64,000 nt of DNA, from contig CAWDKZ010000004.1 of NCBI GenBank assembly GCA_963803025.1, positions 62,001 through 126,000 on the forward strand, written 5' to 3'. The position numbers and the translations under genes were made by a program. Within the stretch, counting starts at the first letter, position 1; every line of letters starts with the position of its first letter. The stretch comes from Bog-793 sp963803025 (GTDB lineage Bacteria > Actinomycetota > Acidimicrobiia > Acidimicrobiales > Bog-793). Under the pieces are notes generated by a model. The model was given only the letters and a program-made list of their open reading frames with translations. It was not told the DNA's origin and did not search any database. Shown here one piece after another: positions 18,368-27,781 of this stretch.

Positions 18368-19003
18368 TCACCGTCCGGGCGCCGGCGTGAAGCGGAGGTA
18401 GTCCTTGACCGCTCGGAACCCCTGCGGGAACCGCGCCCTCGCGTCCTCGTCCGAGACCTCGGGCGAGAGGATCACGTCCTCACCCGGCTTCCAGTTCGCC
18501 GGCGTCACGACCGGGTACTTCGCGGCGAGCTGGAGCGAGTCGAGGACCCGCAGGACCTCCGCGAAGTCCCGTCCGGTGCTCATCGGGTAGGTCATGAGCA
18601 TCTCGACCCTCTTGTCCGGGCCGACGACGACGACCGACCGGACCGTGAGCACGCCGTCGGCAAAGGGGTGGATCATCGCGTAGAGGCTGGCGACGACGCG
18701 ATCGGGGTCCGCGATCACGGGGAAGTTCAAGGAGTGTCCGGTCACCTCCTTGACGTCTTCGGACCAGGCGAGGTGTGAGGCGACGGAATCGACCGAGACC
18801 CCCACGACCTTGGTGTCGCGCCGCTCGAACTCGCCGATCAGCCGGGCGACCTCGCCGAGCTCGGTCGTGCACACCGGCGTGAAGTCCTTCGGGTGCGAGA
18901 AGAGGACCCCCCAGCTTTGGCCGAGGTAGTCGTGGAAGGCGATCTTCCCCTCGGTCGAATCGGCGATGAAGTCGGGCGCGAAGTCGCCGAGCCGCAAAGC
19001 CAT
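18368..19003 (-). CDS. 1-Cys peroxiredoxin (Prx6 type), copy 2
   Basis: 211 residues, the same architecture as copy 1: PVCTTE with Cys45, the RSVVVVGPDKRVEML core and the TPANWKPGEDVILSPEVSDE tail. Differences are spread along the sequence, mostly on helices and loops, so this is an old duplication rather than a recent copy. GGGGGGAG precedes the ATG. A 135-base spacer separates it from copy 1, so each may have its own promoter. The spacer contains an 11-base palindrome, CGACTTAGTCG, of unknown role. Confidence 0.93.
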   Translation of the reverse strand: MALRLGDFAPDFIADSTEGKIAFHDYLGQSWGVLFSHPKDFTPVCTTELGEVARLIGEFERRDTKVVGVSVDSVASHLAWSEDVKEVTGHSLNFPVIADPDRVVASLYAMIHPFADGVLTVRSVVVVGPDKRVEMLMTYPMSTGRDFAEVLRVLDSLQLAAKYPVVTPANWKPGEDVILSPEVSDEDARARFPQGFRAVKDYLRFTPAPGR

Positions 19004-19120
19004 TCTTCTCCCCCCTCAGCGTGACGCGCGCCACCCCTTTGCATCCGGGATGTCCGCGAGGGTCAGCATAACTGCGGCGCGTGACGCGCCAGCCGGTTCA
19101 ATCCCGCGCTCGACCCCGCC

Positions 19121-19729
19121 TCAGACGCCAGCGCGGCGGCGTCGGCGGTGGACGACGTAGGTCGCGACGAGGCCGATCGCGACGACGACGATGATCGCGG
19201 TGGACGCCCGGCCGCCCCAGGTCAGCACCTTCTCGTAGGACTTGCCGACCGCGTAGCCGGCGAGCGTGTAGGCGACTCCCCAGACGAGACCGCCCGCGGC
19301 GTTGGCGGCGAGGAACGTCCGGTAGCGCACCTCGGAGGCCCCGGCGACACCGGGGACGAGGGCGCGGAACACGGCCGCGAACCTGCCGACGAAGACGGCG
19401 TAGGCGCCCCTGCGCTGCAGGAAATCCCGGGTCCGTTCGACCCCGCGGTGGTCCTTCAGCGGCCGGTGCGAGAGCAGCACCGGCCCGAACCGCCTGCCGA
19501 CCTCGTAGCCGACGCTGTCGCCGACGATCGCGCAGAGGACGACGAGGGTGCACATCCACGACAGGCTGACGTGGTGCTCCGACGCGAGCACGCCGCCGAA
19601 GACGACCGCCGTCTCTCCCGGCAGGACAAAGCCGACAAAGAGCGCGGCCTCGCCGAAACACAGTGCCCCGACGAGCGCGTACGCCTCCCAGCCGCCGAGG
19701 CCCAAGAGCGGGCCGAGCAGCGTGTTCAC
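19121..19729 (-). CDS. DedA/VTT-family membrane protein
   Basis: 202 residues with several hydrophobic segments. DedA-family blocks include GFVLPGETAVVFGGVLA, GDSVGYEVGRRFG, the FLQRRGAYAVFVGRFAAVFRALVPGVAG region (a re-entrant segment with the conserved Arg-x3-R spacing) and a basic C-terminal tail. The family includes undecaprenyl-phosphate and phospholipid flippases and is needed for membrane homeostasis; the substrate here is unknown. The start is GTG 19729 with a weak GAGGG ribosome site. It sits between the peroxiredoxins and the acetate module. Confidence 0.85.
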   Translation of the reverse strand: MNTLLGPLLGLGGWEAYALVGALCFGEAALFVGFVLPGETAVVFGGVLASEHHVSLSWMCTLVVLCAIVGDSVGYEVGRRFGPVLLSHRPLKDHRGVERTRDFLQRRGAYAVFVGRFAAVFRALVPGVAGASEVRYRTFLAANAAGGLVWGVAYTLAGYAVGKSYEKVLTWGGRASTAIIVVVAIGLVATYVVHRRRRRAGV

Positions 19730-19853
19730 GCCGTCAAGACCCTCGTCACGGGCGAAACTGTAGGCGGCGCCTATCGGGTGACGGCGGCTCGTCCACCTCG
19801 CGCCCCGTCGTGCCTGCCGAGCGGGATCTCGCCGGGGTACCCGATCCCGAGGG

Positions 19854-22556
19854 TCAACGGACCTTCACGCGGTGCTCGACGAAGACGATCCCCTCGTCGG
19901 CCCGGCGGGTCAGCTTGAAACCCTGCTTCTCGAACACGGCGATCATGTTCGAGTTCTCGACGGCCGTCTCCGCGCAGACACTGCGCAACCCCCACGATTG
20001 CCCCCATGCGGAGGCCGACTCGAGGCAGTAGCTCGTCAAGAGGTTGCCAAGGCCGCGCCGCTGCCAGGGGTCGGCGACGAGCACGGCGTACTCGGCGCGC
20101 AGGTGGGCGGGGTCGGCGACGAGCCGGCCGACGCCGGCGAGCTTCTTCGATCCGTCCCCGGACTCGAGCTCGGCGACGATCGCCAGCTCGCGGTCGTAGT
20201 CGATGAAGCAAAAGCGCGTCGCGAACTCGTGGGTGTGCCTCACCATGGCGCTGAAGCGCAGGGAGATCGTCTCGGCCGAGCAGGCGTCGAGCATCTCGTG
20301 CCAGGCCGGCTCGTCCTCGGGCCTGATCGGGCGCAACGTCACCTGCAGCCCGCCCGACGTCGTCGCCTCCCGCGTGTACTCCTCCGGGTAGGGGCGGATG
20401 GCGAGGTGCGAGAACGGCGGCATCTGGCGCCCGACGAGCGACTGGTCCACGACCGCCCTAGCGTCGAGGGAGATCGCCCCGTCCGCGCTGACGAGCAGCG
20501 GGTTGATCTCGATCTCGCTCAGCTCCGGATAGTCGGCGACGAGGTACGAGAAGCGCATCACGACCTCGAGCAGCGCGTCGAGGTCGATGGCCCGCCGGTC
20601 GCGGTGCCCCGAGAGCAGCGGCCAGATCCGCAGCGACTCGAGCATGCCGAGCGCGAGGCGCTCGTTGAGCGGCGGCAGCTCGAGCGCCTGGTCGCGCAGG
20701 ACCTCGGTCGCCACGCCGCCGGCGCCGAGCAGGATCACGGCACCGAAGATCGGGTCCTTGCGGGCGCCGAGCACGAGCTCGTAGCCCGAGGTCCGCACCA
20801 TCGGCTGGACCGTCACGCCCTGTATCTCGGCTTCCGGGCGCCGCTGCCGCACCGACGCGACAATGCGGTCGTACGCCGCGCGGACCGCGGCCGCGTCCCG
20901 CAACCCGAGCTCGACCCCGCCCACGTCGGTCTTGTGCGTGATGCCGGGCGAGCGGACCTTCAGCACGACCGGATAGCCGATCTGGTCGGCGACCTCCACG
21001 GCGTCGTCGGCCGACGGGGCCGGGAACGGCTTCGTGAACGGGATCTCGTAGGCGTCGAGCAGGGCCTTCGTCGAGGTCTCCGAGAGGATGCCGCTCCCCT
21101 CGGCGAGCACCGCGCTCATCAGCTCCTTGGCGCGCTGGCGGTCGATCGCGAAGCCAACGGGGATGCTGCGCGGCGTCTCGTGCAGGGTTGCGAGGTTGCG
21201 GCCGTACGAGACGAGGTCCATCAAGGCGCCGATCGCCTGCTCGGGGTAGGCGTAGGCGGCCACCCCGCCGGCGCTCAAGCGCTGGAGCCCCTCGCGCACG
21301 GAGAGCCCGCCCATCCAGGCGGCGAGCACGGGCTTCGGGGACCCGAGCCGCGCCGTGAGCACGGCTTCGGCGGTCGCGCTGGCGTCGGTCATCGCCTGTG
21401 GCGTGAGAATCGTCAGCACGGCGTCGACTTGGTCGTCCGCCAGCACCGCCTGCACCGCCTCCCCGAAGCGCTTGGCGGGCGCGTCGCCGAGCACGTCGAC
21501 CGGGTTGTTGTGCGACCACGCCGCCGGCAGCACCTCATCGAGCACCTTCATCGTCGCCGGCTCGAGCTCCGCCAGCTCGCCGTCGCGGCCGAGCAGGGCG
21601 TCCGCGGCCATCACCCCGGGACCGCCCGCGTTCGTGACGATGGCCAGGCGGGCGCGGTAGATCGGGTGCTCGCGAGCGAGCAACTCGGCGGTGGCGAACA
21701 CCTCCTCGATCCGGCCGACGCGCACCGCGCCTGCCCGGCGCAGCGCGGCGTCGTAGACGGCGTCCTCGCCGACCATGGCGCCCGTGTGCGAGACCGCCGC
21801 CTGAGCCGACGCGGTGAAACGTCCCGCTTTGTAGACGATGATCGGCTTCGTGCGCGAGAAGGCCCGCGCCGCCGACATGAACTTGCGCGGTTGGGTCACC
21901 GTCTCGATGTAGAGGAAGATCGCGCGCGTGTGCGCGTCCTGCGCGAGGTAGTCGATGAGGTCCCCGAGGTCGACATCGAGCATGTTGCCGACGGAGACGA
22001 CCTGGGAGAAGCCGATCTGCTGGGCGGCCGCCCAGTCGATGACCGAGGTCGCGAGCGCTCCCGACTGCGAGGCGAAGGCGATGTGGCCATCGATCGGCAT
22101 CGTCTTGGCGAAGCTGGCGTTGAGCCCGAGGCGCGGCACGATGAGCCCGAGACAGTTGGGCCCCAGCAGCCGCATCCCCTCATGGCGCGCCAGCTCCTCG
22201 CGGACGAGCCGCTCGAGCTCGGATCCCTCGGCACCGGCTTCCCGGAAGCCGGCCGAGAGGACCGCGACCGCCGGCACGCCCCTCTCACCGCAGGCGCGCA
22301 CGACGTCGGGCACCGAGGCCGCGGGGGTGCAGACGATCGCGAGATCCGGTCTGGCCGGCGTCTCGGCGACGCTCGGGTAGGCCTGGATGCCGCTGATCGA
22401 CTCGCGTCCGGGGTTGATCGGGTAGACGACCCCGTCGAAACCGCCATCGACGAGGTTCCGCAGGACGATGTGGCCGAGCTGGGCGGGCTCACGACCGGCG
22501 CCGACGACCGCGACGCGGTTGGGGCTGAAAAGGTTCTTGAGGTTGTGGACGCTCAT
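19854..22556 (-). CDS. ADP-forming acyl-CoA synthetase fused to GNAT acetyltransferase (Pat-like)
   Basis: 900 residues. Order: CoA-binding Rossmann domain (1-130, VAVVGAGREPAQLGHIVLRN), succinyl-CoA-ligase-like domains with SHTGAM carrying His257 (the phosphohistidine of ADP-forming synthetases), an ATP-grasp region (~460-690, GYPVVLKVRSPGITHKTDVGG reads across it), then a C-terminal GNAT domain (~715-900, LRPIRPEDEPAW ... ADPWQRRGLGNLL). This is the order of Salmonella Pat/E. coli PatZ, which acetylates and inactivates acetyl-CoA synthetase. Those enterobacterial proteins are reported to have lost the phosphohistidine, whereas here it is kept, so the synthetase half may still make acetyl- or acyl-CoA. 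It is next to a SatP-type transporter and acs. A good promoter sits immediately upstream. Confidence 0.88.
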   Translation of the reverse strand: MSVHNLKNLFSPNRVAVVGAGREPAQLGHIVLRNLVDGGFDGVVYPINPGRESISGIQAYPSVAETPARPDLAIVCTPAASVPDVVRACGERGVPAVAVLSAGFREAGAEGSELERLVREELARHEGMRLLGPNCLGLIVPRLGLNASFAKTMPIDGHIAFASQSGALATSVIDWAAAQQIGFSQVVSVGNMLDVDLGDLIDYLAQDAHTRAIFLYIETVTQPRKFMSAARAFSRTKPIIVYKAGRFTASAQAAVSHTGAMVGEDAVYDAALRRAGAVRVGRIEEVFATAELLAREHPIYRARLAIVTNAGGPGVMAADALLGRDGELAELEPATMKVLDEVLPAAWSHNNPVDVLGDAPAKRFGEAVQAVLADDQVDAVLTILTPQAMTDASATAEAVLTARLGSPKPVLAAWMGGLSVREGLQRLSAGGVAAYAYPEQAIGALMDLVSYGRNLATLHETPRSIPVGFAIDRQRAKELMSAVLAEGSGILSETSTKALLDAYEIPFTKPFPAPSADDAVEVADQIGYPVVLKVRSPGITHKTDVGGVELGLRDAAAVRAAYDRIVASVRQRRPEAEIQGVTVQPMVRTSGYELVLGARKDPIFGAVILLGAGGVATEVLRDQALELPPLNERLALGMLESLRIWPLLSGHRDRRAIDLDALLEVVMRFSYLVADYPELSEIEINPLLVSADGAISLDARAVVDQSLVGRQMPPFSHLAIRPYPEEYTREATTSGGLQVTLRPIRPEDEPAWHEMLDACSAETISLRFSAMVRHTHEFATRFCFIDYDRELAIVAELESGDGSKKLAGVGRLVADPAHLRAEYAVLVADPWQRRGLGNLLTSYCLESASAWGQSWGLRSVCAETAVENSNMIAVFEKQGFKLTRRADEGIVFVEHRVKVR

Positions 22557-22590
22557 GAGCAGAGATTACGCCTGGAGTGACAGGTGTGAA
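22557..22590 (-). promoter_or_regulatory. Leaderless promoter of the Pat-like gene
   Basis: On the minus strand TTCACA (22590-22585) and TAATCT (22568-22563) are separated by 16 bases. Six bases separate TAATCT from the ATG at 22556. Both hexamers are close to the vegetative sigma consensus, and the spacing predicts a leaderless mRNA. This is one of the clearest promoters in the window. Confidence 0.6.
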
Positions 22591-22630
22591 CCAGTGCCAT
22601 TTGTCCCGAACGGCTCGCGCCAGAACCCTC

Positions 22631-23263
22631 CTAACGAGGTGCGAGCGGCAACGTCGGAATGAGCGACTTCCTGAAGGTCTCGTTCACGACGCCCGCGAAC
22701 GACGCGTACCACGCCGCGGCTGCGGTGGCGAGCCCGACCCATCCGCCGGCCTTGGTGAGGTCCACGTTCGACTGGAACGCGCCGATCGTGAGGAGCACGA
22801 AGGTGATCGTGAGGAGCACGAACACGGCGACGACGGCACCGCTCACCCGGAAGGACGCCACCGTCATGTAGGCGGTGAAGATGGCCCAGCCCAGAAGGAA
22901 GACGCCGACCGCCACCGGGAGGTCGGACGCCTTGACTCCCGGGGCGATGAACTTGACGAAGACGTAGTAGGCGATCCAGAACGCCCCGAAAGAGGAGAAG
23001 GCGAGCGCGCCGAACGTGTTCTTCCGGACGAACTCCCACATCCCGGCGAGGAGCTGGGCGCCACCGCCGTACACGAGGGCGAGCGCGAGCGCGGCCTTGG
23101 CCCCTGGGCCCCAGACGTTCGTGTTCCCGATGCTGAGCGCGAACGTCGTCATGGCGAAGGCGGCCAACCCGAGCGGGCCCGGATCCGCCACACGATGGAC
23201 CGTCGGGGCGGTTCCGCCACCACCGGCTGAGGCTCCCTGAGTTTCCCCGGACTGCGTGGTCAT
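22631..23263 (-). CDS. Acetate uptake transporter, GPR1/FUN34/YaaH (SatP) family
   Basis: 210 residues. A Ser/Gly-rich N-terminal tail precedes six hydrophobic segments. The family head motif appears as ADPGPLGLAAFAMTTFALS, followed by AGMWEFVRKNTFGALAFSSFGAFW, both standard for SatP/AceTr proteins that carry acetate or succinate across the inner membrane. It is divergent from acs (183-base spacer) and upstream of the Pat-like gene on the same strand, so context strongly favours acetate. Confidence 0.9.
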   Translation of the reverse strand: MTTQSGETQGASAGGGGTAPTVHRVADPGPLGLAAFAMTTFALSIGNTNVWGPGAKAALALALVYGGGAQLLAGMWEFVRKNTFGALAFSSFGAFWIAYYVFVKFIAPGVKASDLPVAVGVFLLGWAIFTAYMTVASFRVSGAVVAVFVLLTITFVLLTIGAFQSNVDLTKAGGWVGLATAAAAWYASFAGVVNETFRKSLIPTLPLAPR

Positions 23264-23445
23264 GGCCTAGCCTCTCTGTCGTCCCGTTGCCCTGGGTTCT
23301 GCCTGAAGGGCAGTTTCGAACCTACTCGGAACAACGACCCCCGTCACGGGACCGTGCGCCAGGATGGGCCGGTCGCACCCGCGCGTCCGGGTGGTGCTCG
23401 CGATAATGGTCCGACAGCCGAGATGCCCGAGATGGGAGAGGAACG

Positions 23446-25578
23446 ATGGCAGAAGAGCTTCCGACGGAGGAGTCCGAGGCCGAGCAGGTCTCTGAGTCCG
23501 AGATTGCCGTCCACTGGCGCGAAGAGGGCTACTACTACCCCTCCCCTGCCTTCATCGCGCAGGCGAATGCCGCGGATCCTCAGATCTTCGAGAGGTTCAG
23601 CGAAGAGCGGTTCCCCGATTGCTTCAAGGAGTACGCCGACCTCCTGACGTGGGACGCGAGGTGGCAAACGATGCTCGACTCGAGCAATCCGCCCTTCTGG
23701 AAGTGGTTCGTCGGCGGCCGTCTCAACGCCAGCTACAACTGCGTCGACCGCCACCTGGCGGAGGCGCGCAACAAGGCGGCGATCATCTGGGTGCCCGAGC
23801 CCGAAGATGAGGACACCCAGACCATCACCTACCAGGAGCTCTACTGGCGCGTGAACGAGTTCGCAGGTCTGCTCCGAGACGCCGGCGGGGTGCAGACCGG
23901 CGACCGGGTCACCTTCTATCTGCCGATGATCCCGGAGCTCCCGGTCGCCATGCTCGCCTGCGCGCGGCTCGGCGCCATCCACTGCGAGGTGTTCGGCGGG
24001 TTCTCTGGCGCCGCGTGCGGGGACCGGCTCGCCGACTCCGGCAGCCGCATCCTCGTGACCGTGGACGGGTACTACCGCAGCGGCGAGCTCGTCGACCACA
24101 AGGCCCGGGCCGACGAGGCCGTGGAGGCGGCCGACAAGCTCGGTCAGAAGGTCGACAAGGTGCTCGTGTTCCGGCGCCACCCGGGCCAGTACGCCTCGCG
24201 CAGCCCGATGGTCGAAGGTCGGGACTTCTTCGTCGACGAGCTCATCGGTGGCTATCGCGACAAGGTGGTCGAACCTGTCTCGATGCCGGCCGAGGCGCCG
24301 CTCTTCCTCATGTACACGAGCGGGACGACGGGGCGGCCGAAGGGGTGCCAGCACTCGACGGGCGGATACCTGGCCTACGTGGCGGGAACCTCGAAGTACT
24401 ACGAGGACATCCACCCGGAGGACACCTACTGGTGCACCGCGGACATCGGCTGGATCACGGGACACTCCTACATCGTCTACGGGCCTCTGCTGCTCGGGAC
24501 GACGACCGTCATCTACGAGGGCGTGCCCACGTACCCGGATCCTGGCCGGGCCTGGCGGATCGCCGAGCGGCTCGGCGTGAACATCTTCCACACCGCGCCG
24601 ACGATGATCCGGATGCTGCGCAAGCTCGGACCGGACGAGCCGGCGAAGTACAACTACCACTTCAAGCACATGACGACCGTCGGCGAACCGATCGAGCCCG
24701 AGGTGTGGCGCTGGTACCACGAGGTGGTCGGCAAGGGGGAGGCCGTCATCGTCGACACGTGGTGGCAGACGGAGAACGGCGGGTTCCTCGGCAGCACGCT
24801 GCCCGCGGTGCATCCGATGAAGCCCGGCAGCTGCGGACCGGCGGTGCTGGGCATCTACCCCGTCATCTACGACGAGGATCGCAAGGAGGTGCCGGCCGGA
24901 AGTGGCAAGGCGGGCAACATCTGCATCCGCAATCCCTGGCCGGGGCTCTGCCAGACCGTCTGGGGCCAGCCCGAGAGGTTCGTCGACATCTACTACGGGA
25001 AGTTCTGCGCCGACAGGAACAGCAAGGACTGGCACGACTGGCCGTACCTCGCCGGCGATGGCGCGGTGCAGGCCGGCGACGGTTACTTCCGGATCCTCGG
25101 GCGGGTCGACGACGTCATCAACGTCGCCGGGCACCGGCTCGGGACGAAGGAGATCGAGTCCGCCGCCCTCACCGTGGACGAGGTCTCCGAGGCGGCTGCC
25201 GTCCCGGTCGTCGACGAGGTACGCGGACGCGCGGTGGAGTTGTACGTCTCCTTGAAACCCGGAGTGGCGCCGAGCAAGGCGATCGAGGACAAGGTCAAGG
25301 AGTCGGTCGATCGCTTGATCGGCAAGATCGCACGACCCAAGAGCGTCTGGATCGTGCAGGACATGCCGAAGACCCGGTCAGGGAAGATCATGCGCCGGGT
25401 GATTGCGGCGATCTCCAACTTCGGCGAAGTTGGGGACGTGAGCACCCTGGCGAATCCCGAGATCGTCGACGAGATCCGCCACCACGTCCAGAGCGCAAAG
25501 GTCGAGCGCGGCGAGCAGCCACGCGAGCTGACCGCAGAGGAGGCCGCGGAGATCAGGGCGTTCGGTCAGTCCGAGTAG
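23446..25578 (+). CDS. acs: Acetyl-CoA synthetase (AMP-forming)
   Basis: 710 residues. Converts acetate, ATP and CoA to acetyl-CoA. Landmarks are PFWKWFVGGRLNASYNCVDRH, the P-loop YTSGTTGRPKG (near 290), DTYWCTADIGWITGHSYIVY, DTWWQTENGG, GRVDDVINVAGHRLGTKEIES and the C-terminal PKTRSGKIMRR with Lys647, the site that Pat-type enzymes acetylate in homologues. A ribosome site (GGGAGAGGAA) precedes ATG 23446. The gene diverges from the SatP-type transporter. The N-terminal ~20 residues are acidic and non-conserved. Some blocks (GGFLGSTLPAVHPMKPGSCG) differ from the commonest Acs sequences, so a preference for another short acid is possible. Confidence 0.93.
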   Translation: MAEELPTEESEAEQVSESEIAVHWREEGYYYPSPAFIAQANAADPQIFERFSEERFPDCFKEYADLLTWDARWQTMLDSSNPPFWKWFVGGRLNASYNCVDRHLAEARNKAAIIWVPEPEDEDTQTITYQELYWRVNEFAGLLRDAGGVQTGDRVTFYLPMIPELPVAMLACARLGAIHCEVFGGFSGAACGDRLADSGSRILVTVDGYYRSGELVDHKARADEAVEAADKLGQKVDKVLVFRRHPGQYASRSPMVEGRDFFVDELIGGYRDKVVEPVSMPAEAPLFLMYTSGTTGRPKGCQHSTGGYLAYVAGTSKYYEDIHPEDTYWCTADIGWITGHSYIVYGPLLLGTTTVIYEGVPTYPDPGRAWRIAERLGVNIFHTAPTMIRMLRKLGPDEPAKYNYHFKHMTTVGEPIEPEVWRWYHEVVGKGEAVIVDTWWQTENGGFLGSTLPAVHPMKPGSCGPAVLGIYPVIYDEDRKEVPAGSGKAGNICIRNPWPGLCQTVWGQPERFVDIYYGKFCADRNSKDWHDWPYLAGDGAVQAGDGYFRILGRVDDVINVAGHRLGTKEIESAALTVDEVSEAAAVPVVDEVRGRAVELYVSLKPGVAPSKAIEDKVKESVDRLIGKIARPKSVWIVQDMPKTRSGKIMRRVIAAISNFGEVGDVSTLANPEIVDEIRHHVQSAKVERGEQPRELTAEEAAEIRAFGQSE

Positions 25579-26278
25579 CTGCCTGCGACCGTTCCCGGGC
25601 GACCCGGAGCAACAGGGGTCGACCGCCCGGACGGGCACTCTCCTCGGCGGGATTGCCGAGAACGACACCCGTGAGCCAGGAATCGGCTGTTCGCTCACGC
25701 GGCAGCCGTGGCCGGCGACCCGAGCACGGACTTCGGGCCTCGCCGGCGACGGGCGCGAGACGGCCAGAGGAAGGGAGAGCGGCCGCACCGGCCGCCCTCG
25801 ACCCTGGCCTGCAGATCGACGACGCCCCACGGGAGGCGGCTTCTGGCCCCTCACGATCCATCTGCCGGACCCAGAGACGGCCGAAGTCGACTCTCGGACC
25901 ATCGACCGGGCCAGCGTCCCTGGGCCAGCGCCAAGGAGCCGCCTCAGCACCACCTCGAGGTCGCTCCGCGGCCCGGCGGCGCGAGAGGGGCTGGCCGCGA
26001 CACGCCCGGCCCGTGCTTCGTCGTCGCGTGTCCGCTCGACCGAGCCGGGACTGGCGACGAGCTCTCCACGGGGGGGCGCCGCTGATCGGCGACGTGACCG
26101 CCGGGCGGTGACAGCCGGCGGACTCGCCGCCGTTAACGTGCGAATGACCCGGTGGATCCGGGAAGCGCCCGTGTGCCACCGGATGCAACGCGGCCACAGG
26201 CCGGCGCCAGCAACGACGACCCCCGTTGCCGCTGTACCGCAAGACGACGGACGGACTACCGGACGGAAAGGAACGACC
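25579..26278. other. Non-coding stretch between acs and the VOC gene
   Basis: About 700 bases with open frames on both strands, but their translations are Arg/Pro/Gly-rich with no family motifs, as expected of antisense or random GC-rich frames. I see no RNA gene, repeat or clear terminator here. The end holds the ribosome site for the next gene. Confidence 0.5.
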
Positions 26279-27058
26279 ATGCCCACCCGTAACAGCGCCC
26301 CCCTCGGATCGCCCTGCTGGACCGATCTGTGGACCTCGGACGTCGAGGGCAGCCGGAGCTTCTACAGCGGACTCTTCGGCTGGGAGGCTCAAGAGCCGAG
26401 CCCCGAGTTCGGCGGCTACTTCATGTTCACCCGCGAGGGTGCCCCGATCGCCGGCGGCATGGGCGACATGGGCGACATGCGTGCCGACAACACCTGGAAG
26501 ATCTACCTCAGCACCGACGACCTCGCGAGGACGGTCGACGCGGCCGCGGCCGCGGGCGCCCAGATCGTCTTCCCCCCGATGGGTGTCGCCGACCTCGGCC
26601 GCCAGACGGTGCTCGTCGACCCGACGGGGGCGGTCCTCGGTGCCTGGCAGCCCGGAACGTTTCCGGGCTTCACGGTCTTGAACGAGCACGGCGCCCCGAG
26701 CTGGTTCGAGCTGCAAACGCGGGACTACGCCGCGGCGGTCACCTTCTATCGCGAGGTCTTCCGCTGGGACACGAACGTCGTCGGCGACACCGACGAGTTC
26801 CGCTACACGATGATGCGCGACCCGAGTGGCGAGGGGGAGCTCGCGGGGATCATGGACGCGGCGTCGTCCCTCCCCGAAGGCGTCGCCGCCCACTGGTCCG
26901 TCTACTGGAAGGTCGACGACGCCGACGCCGCCGCCGCCAAGGCGAAGGCCCTCGGTGGTTCCGTCGTGGCGGCCCCGGAGAGCACCCCCTACGGTCGGCT
27001 CGCCACGCTGACCGACCCCGCGGGGGCGCGCTTCAAGCTGCGGGCGCCGAACCCGTAG
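26279..27058 (+). CDS. VOC-superfamily protein with two glyoxalase-like domains
   Basis: 259 residues. Two beta-alpha-beta-beta-beta units: residues ~1-125 (WTDLWTSDVEGSRSFYSGLF ... VLVDPTGAVLGAW) and ~135-259 (SWFELQTRDYAAAVTFYREV ... TLTDPAGARFKL). Both end in the typical D-P-x-G-A strand. Such tandem proteins include hydroxylases of uncertain substrate and antibiotic-related members; the function here is not known. ATG 26279 follows GGAAAGGA by seven bases. It is preceded by 700 bases of non-coding DNA and followed by a small conserved gene. Confidence 0.88.
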   Translation: MPTRNSAPLGSPCWTDLWTSDVEGSRSFYSGLFGWEAQEPSPEFGGYFMFTREGAPIAGGMGDMGDMRADNTWKIYLSTDDLARTVDAAAAAGAQIVFPPMGVADLGRQTVLVDPTGAVLGAWQPGTFPGFTVLNEHGAPSWFELQTRDYAAAVTFYREVFRWDTNVVGDTDEFRYTMMRDPSGEGELAGIMDAASSLPEGVAAHWSVYWKVDDADAAAAKAKALGGSVVAAPESTPYGRLATLTDPAGARFKLRAPNP

Positions 27059-27097
27059 GCGCCACAGGAGCGCCGCGACCCCGGGCATTGCGGGGCG

Positions 27098-27109
27098 TAC
27101 CCTGACGTC
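27098..27109 (+). promoter_or_regulatory. Leaderless -10 box before the 100-residue protein
   Basis: TACCCT (27098-27103) is followed by six bases and then GTG 27110. This is the same arrangement as at the rel, marR and HhH-like genes, and it supports the GTG as the true start. Confidence 0.45.
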
Positions 27110-27412
27110 GTGCGTCGCAACGTCACCAGGTTGATCGTCCTCTCCCTGCTCTGCGCAGAAATCGTCGTGCTGGTACGCCGGCGCGGTTTCGTGTTCGGCG
27201 CGAACACGGTGGTGCGGTGCCGAGACGGGCACCTGTTCACCTCCCTTTGGATCCCGGGCGGTTCCCTGAAGTCCGTCCGCCTCGGTTGGTGGCGGCTCCA
27301 GCGTTGTCCGGTGGGAAGACACTGGAGCCTCGTCACGCCGGCCAAGGTTTCCGAGCTGACGGACGGGGAGAGGCAGCTCGCGGCGCGGCGCCGCGATGTG
27401 CGCATTCCCTGA
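27110..27412 (+). CDS. Small conserved actinobacterial protein, function unknown
   Basis: 100 residues. A hydrophobic N-terminal segment (about residues 7-22) is followed by basic residues and a compact core with VVRCRDGHLFTSLWIPGG and the RCPVGRHWSLVTP motif. Two Cys (in VRCRDGH and QRCPVGRHW) flank the core and could bind metal. I recognise the core as one that recurs in uncharacterised actinobacterial proteins, but cannot name a function. The GTG start is supported by the leaderless box. Confidence 0.75.
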   Translation: MRRNVTRLIVLSLLCAEIVVLVRRRGFVFGANTVVRCRDGHLFTSLWIPGGSLKSVRLGWWRLQRCPVGRHWSLVTPAKVSELTDGERQLAARRRDVRIP

Positions 27413-27781
27413 TGGCGTCGCGCGCCGGCTTCGCCGCCCAGCGGTGAGGCTCGGCGACGTGGCCAGGCGTTAGGAAGCGCCGGCGAGGAGGACGCCCCAA
27501 CGACGTGGCACGTGTCGTCGCCTCGGCGCACACTGGGCTCTTGCGAGAATCGCCGCTGGAGAGCCGCCCGGCGGCGGCGACGCCGGAGCCCGGCCGCCTC
27601 GCGGCGCGGTTCTCCCCTGCCGGTGCCCAGCCACCAGGGACCACGCCTTCGGGGCGGGACGGAGGGGCCGGCTGGCAACGCGACCCGAGCTGCGGGTCGA
27701 TCCCCGGTTCGTGCGATTCGCGGGGCTTGTGCCAACATCTCCGCGGCTGTCCCGCCTTCCGGTACGCGAGGTGTCGAGACC
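27413..27781. other. Non-coding stretch before the TetR gene
   Basis: About 370 bases. Frames run through it on both strands, but none shows a recognisable motif. No strong promoter, repeat or RNA structure was found. Confidence 0.45.

Noticed and set aside
25579..26278. Possible gene in the long acs-VOC spacer
   Set aside because: Frames here are low-complexity and unsupported by motifs or ribosome sites.
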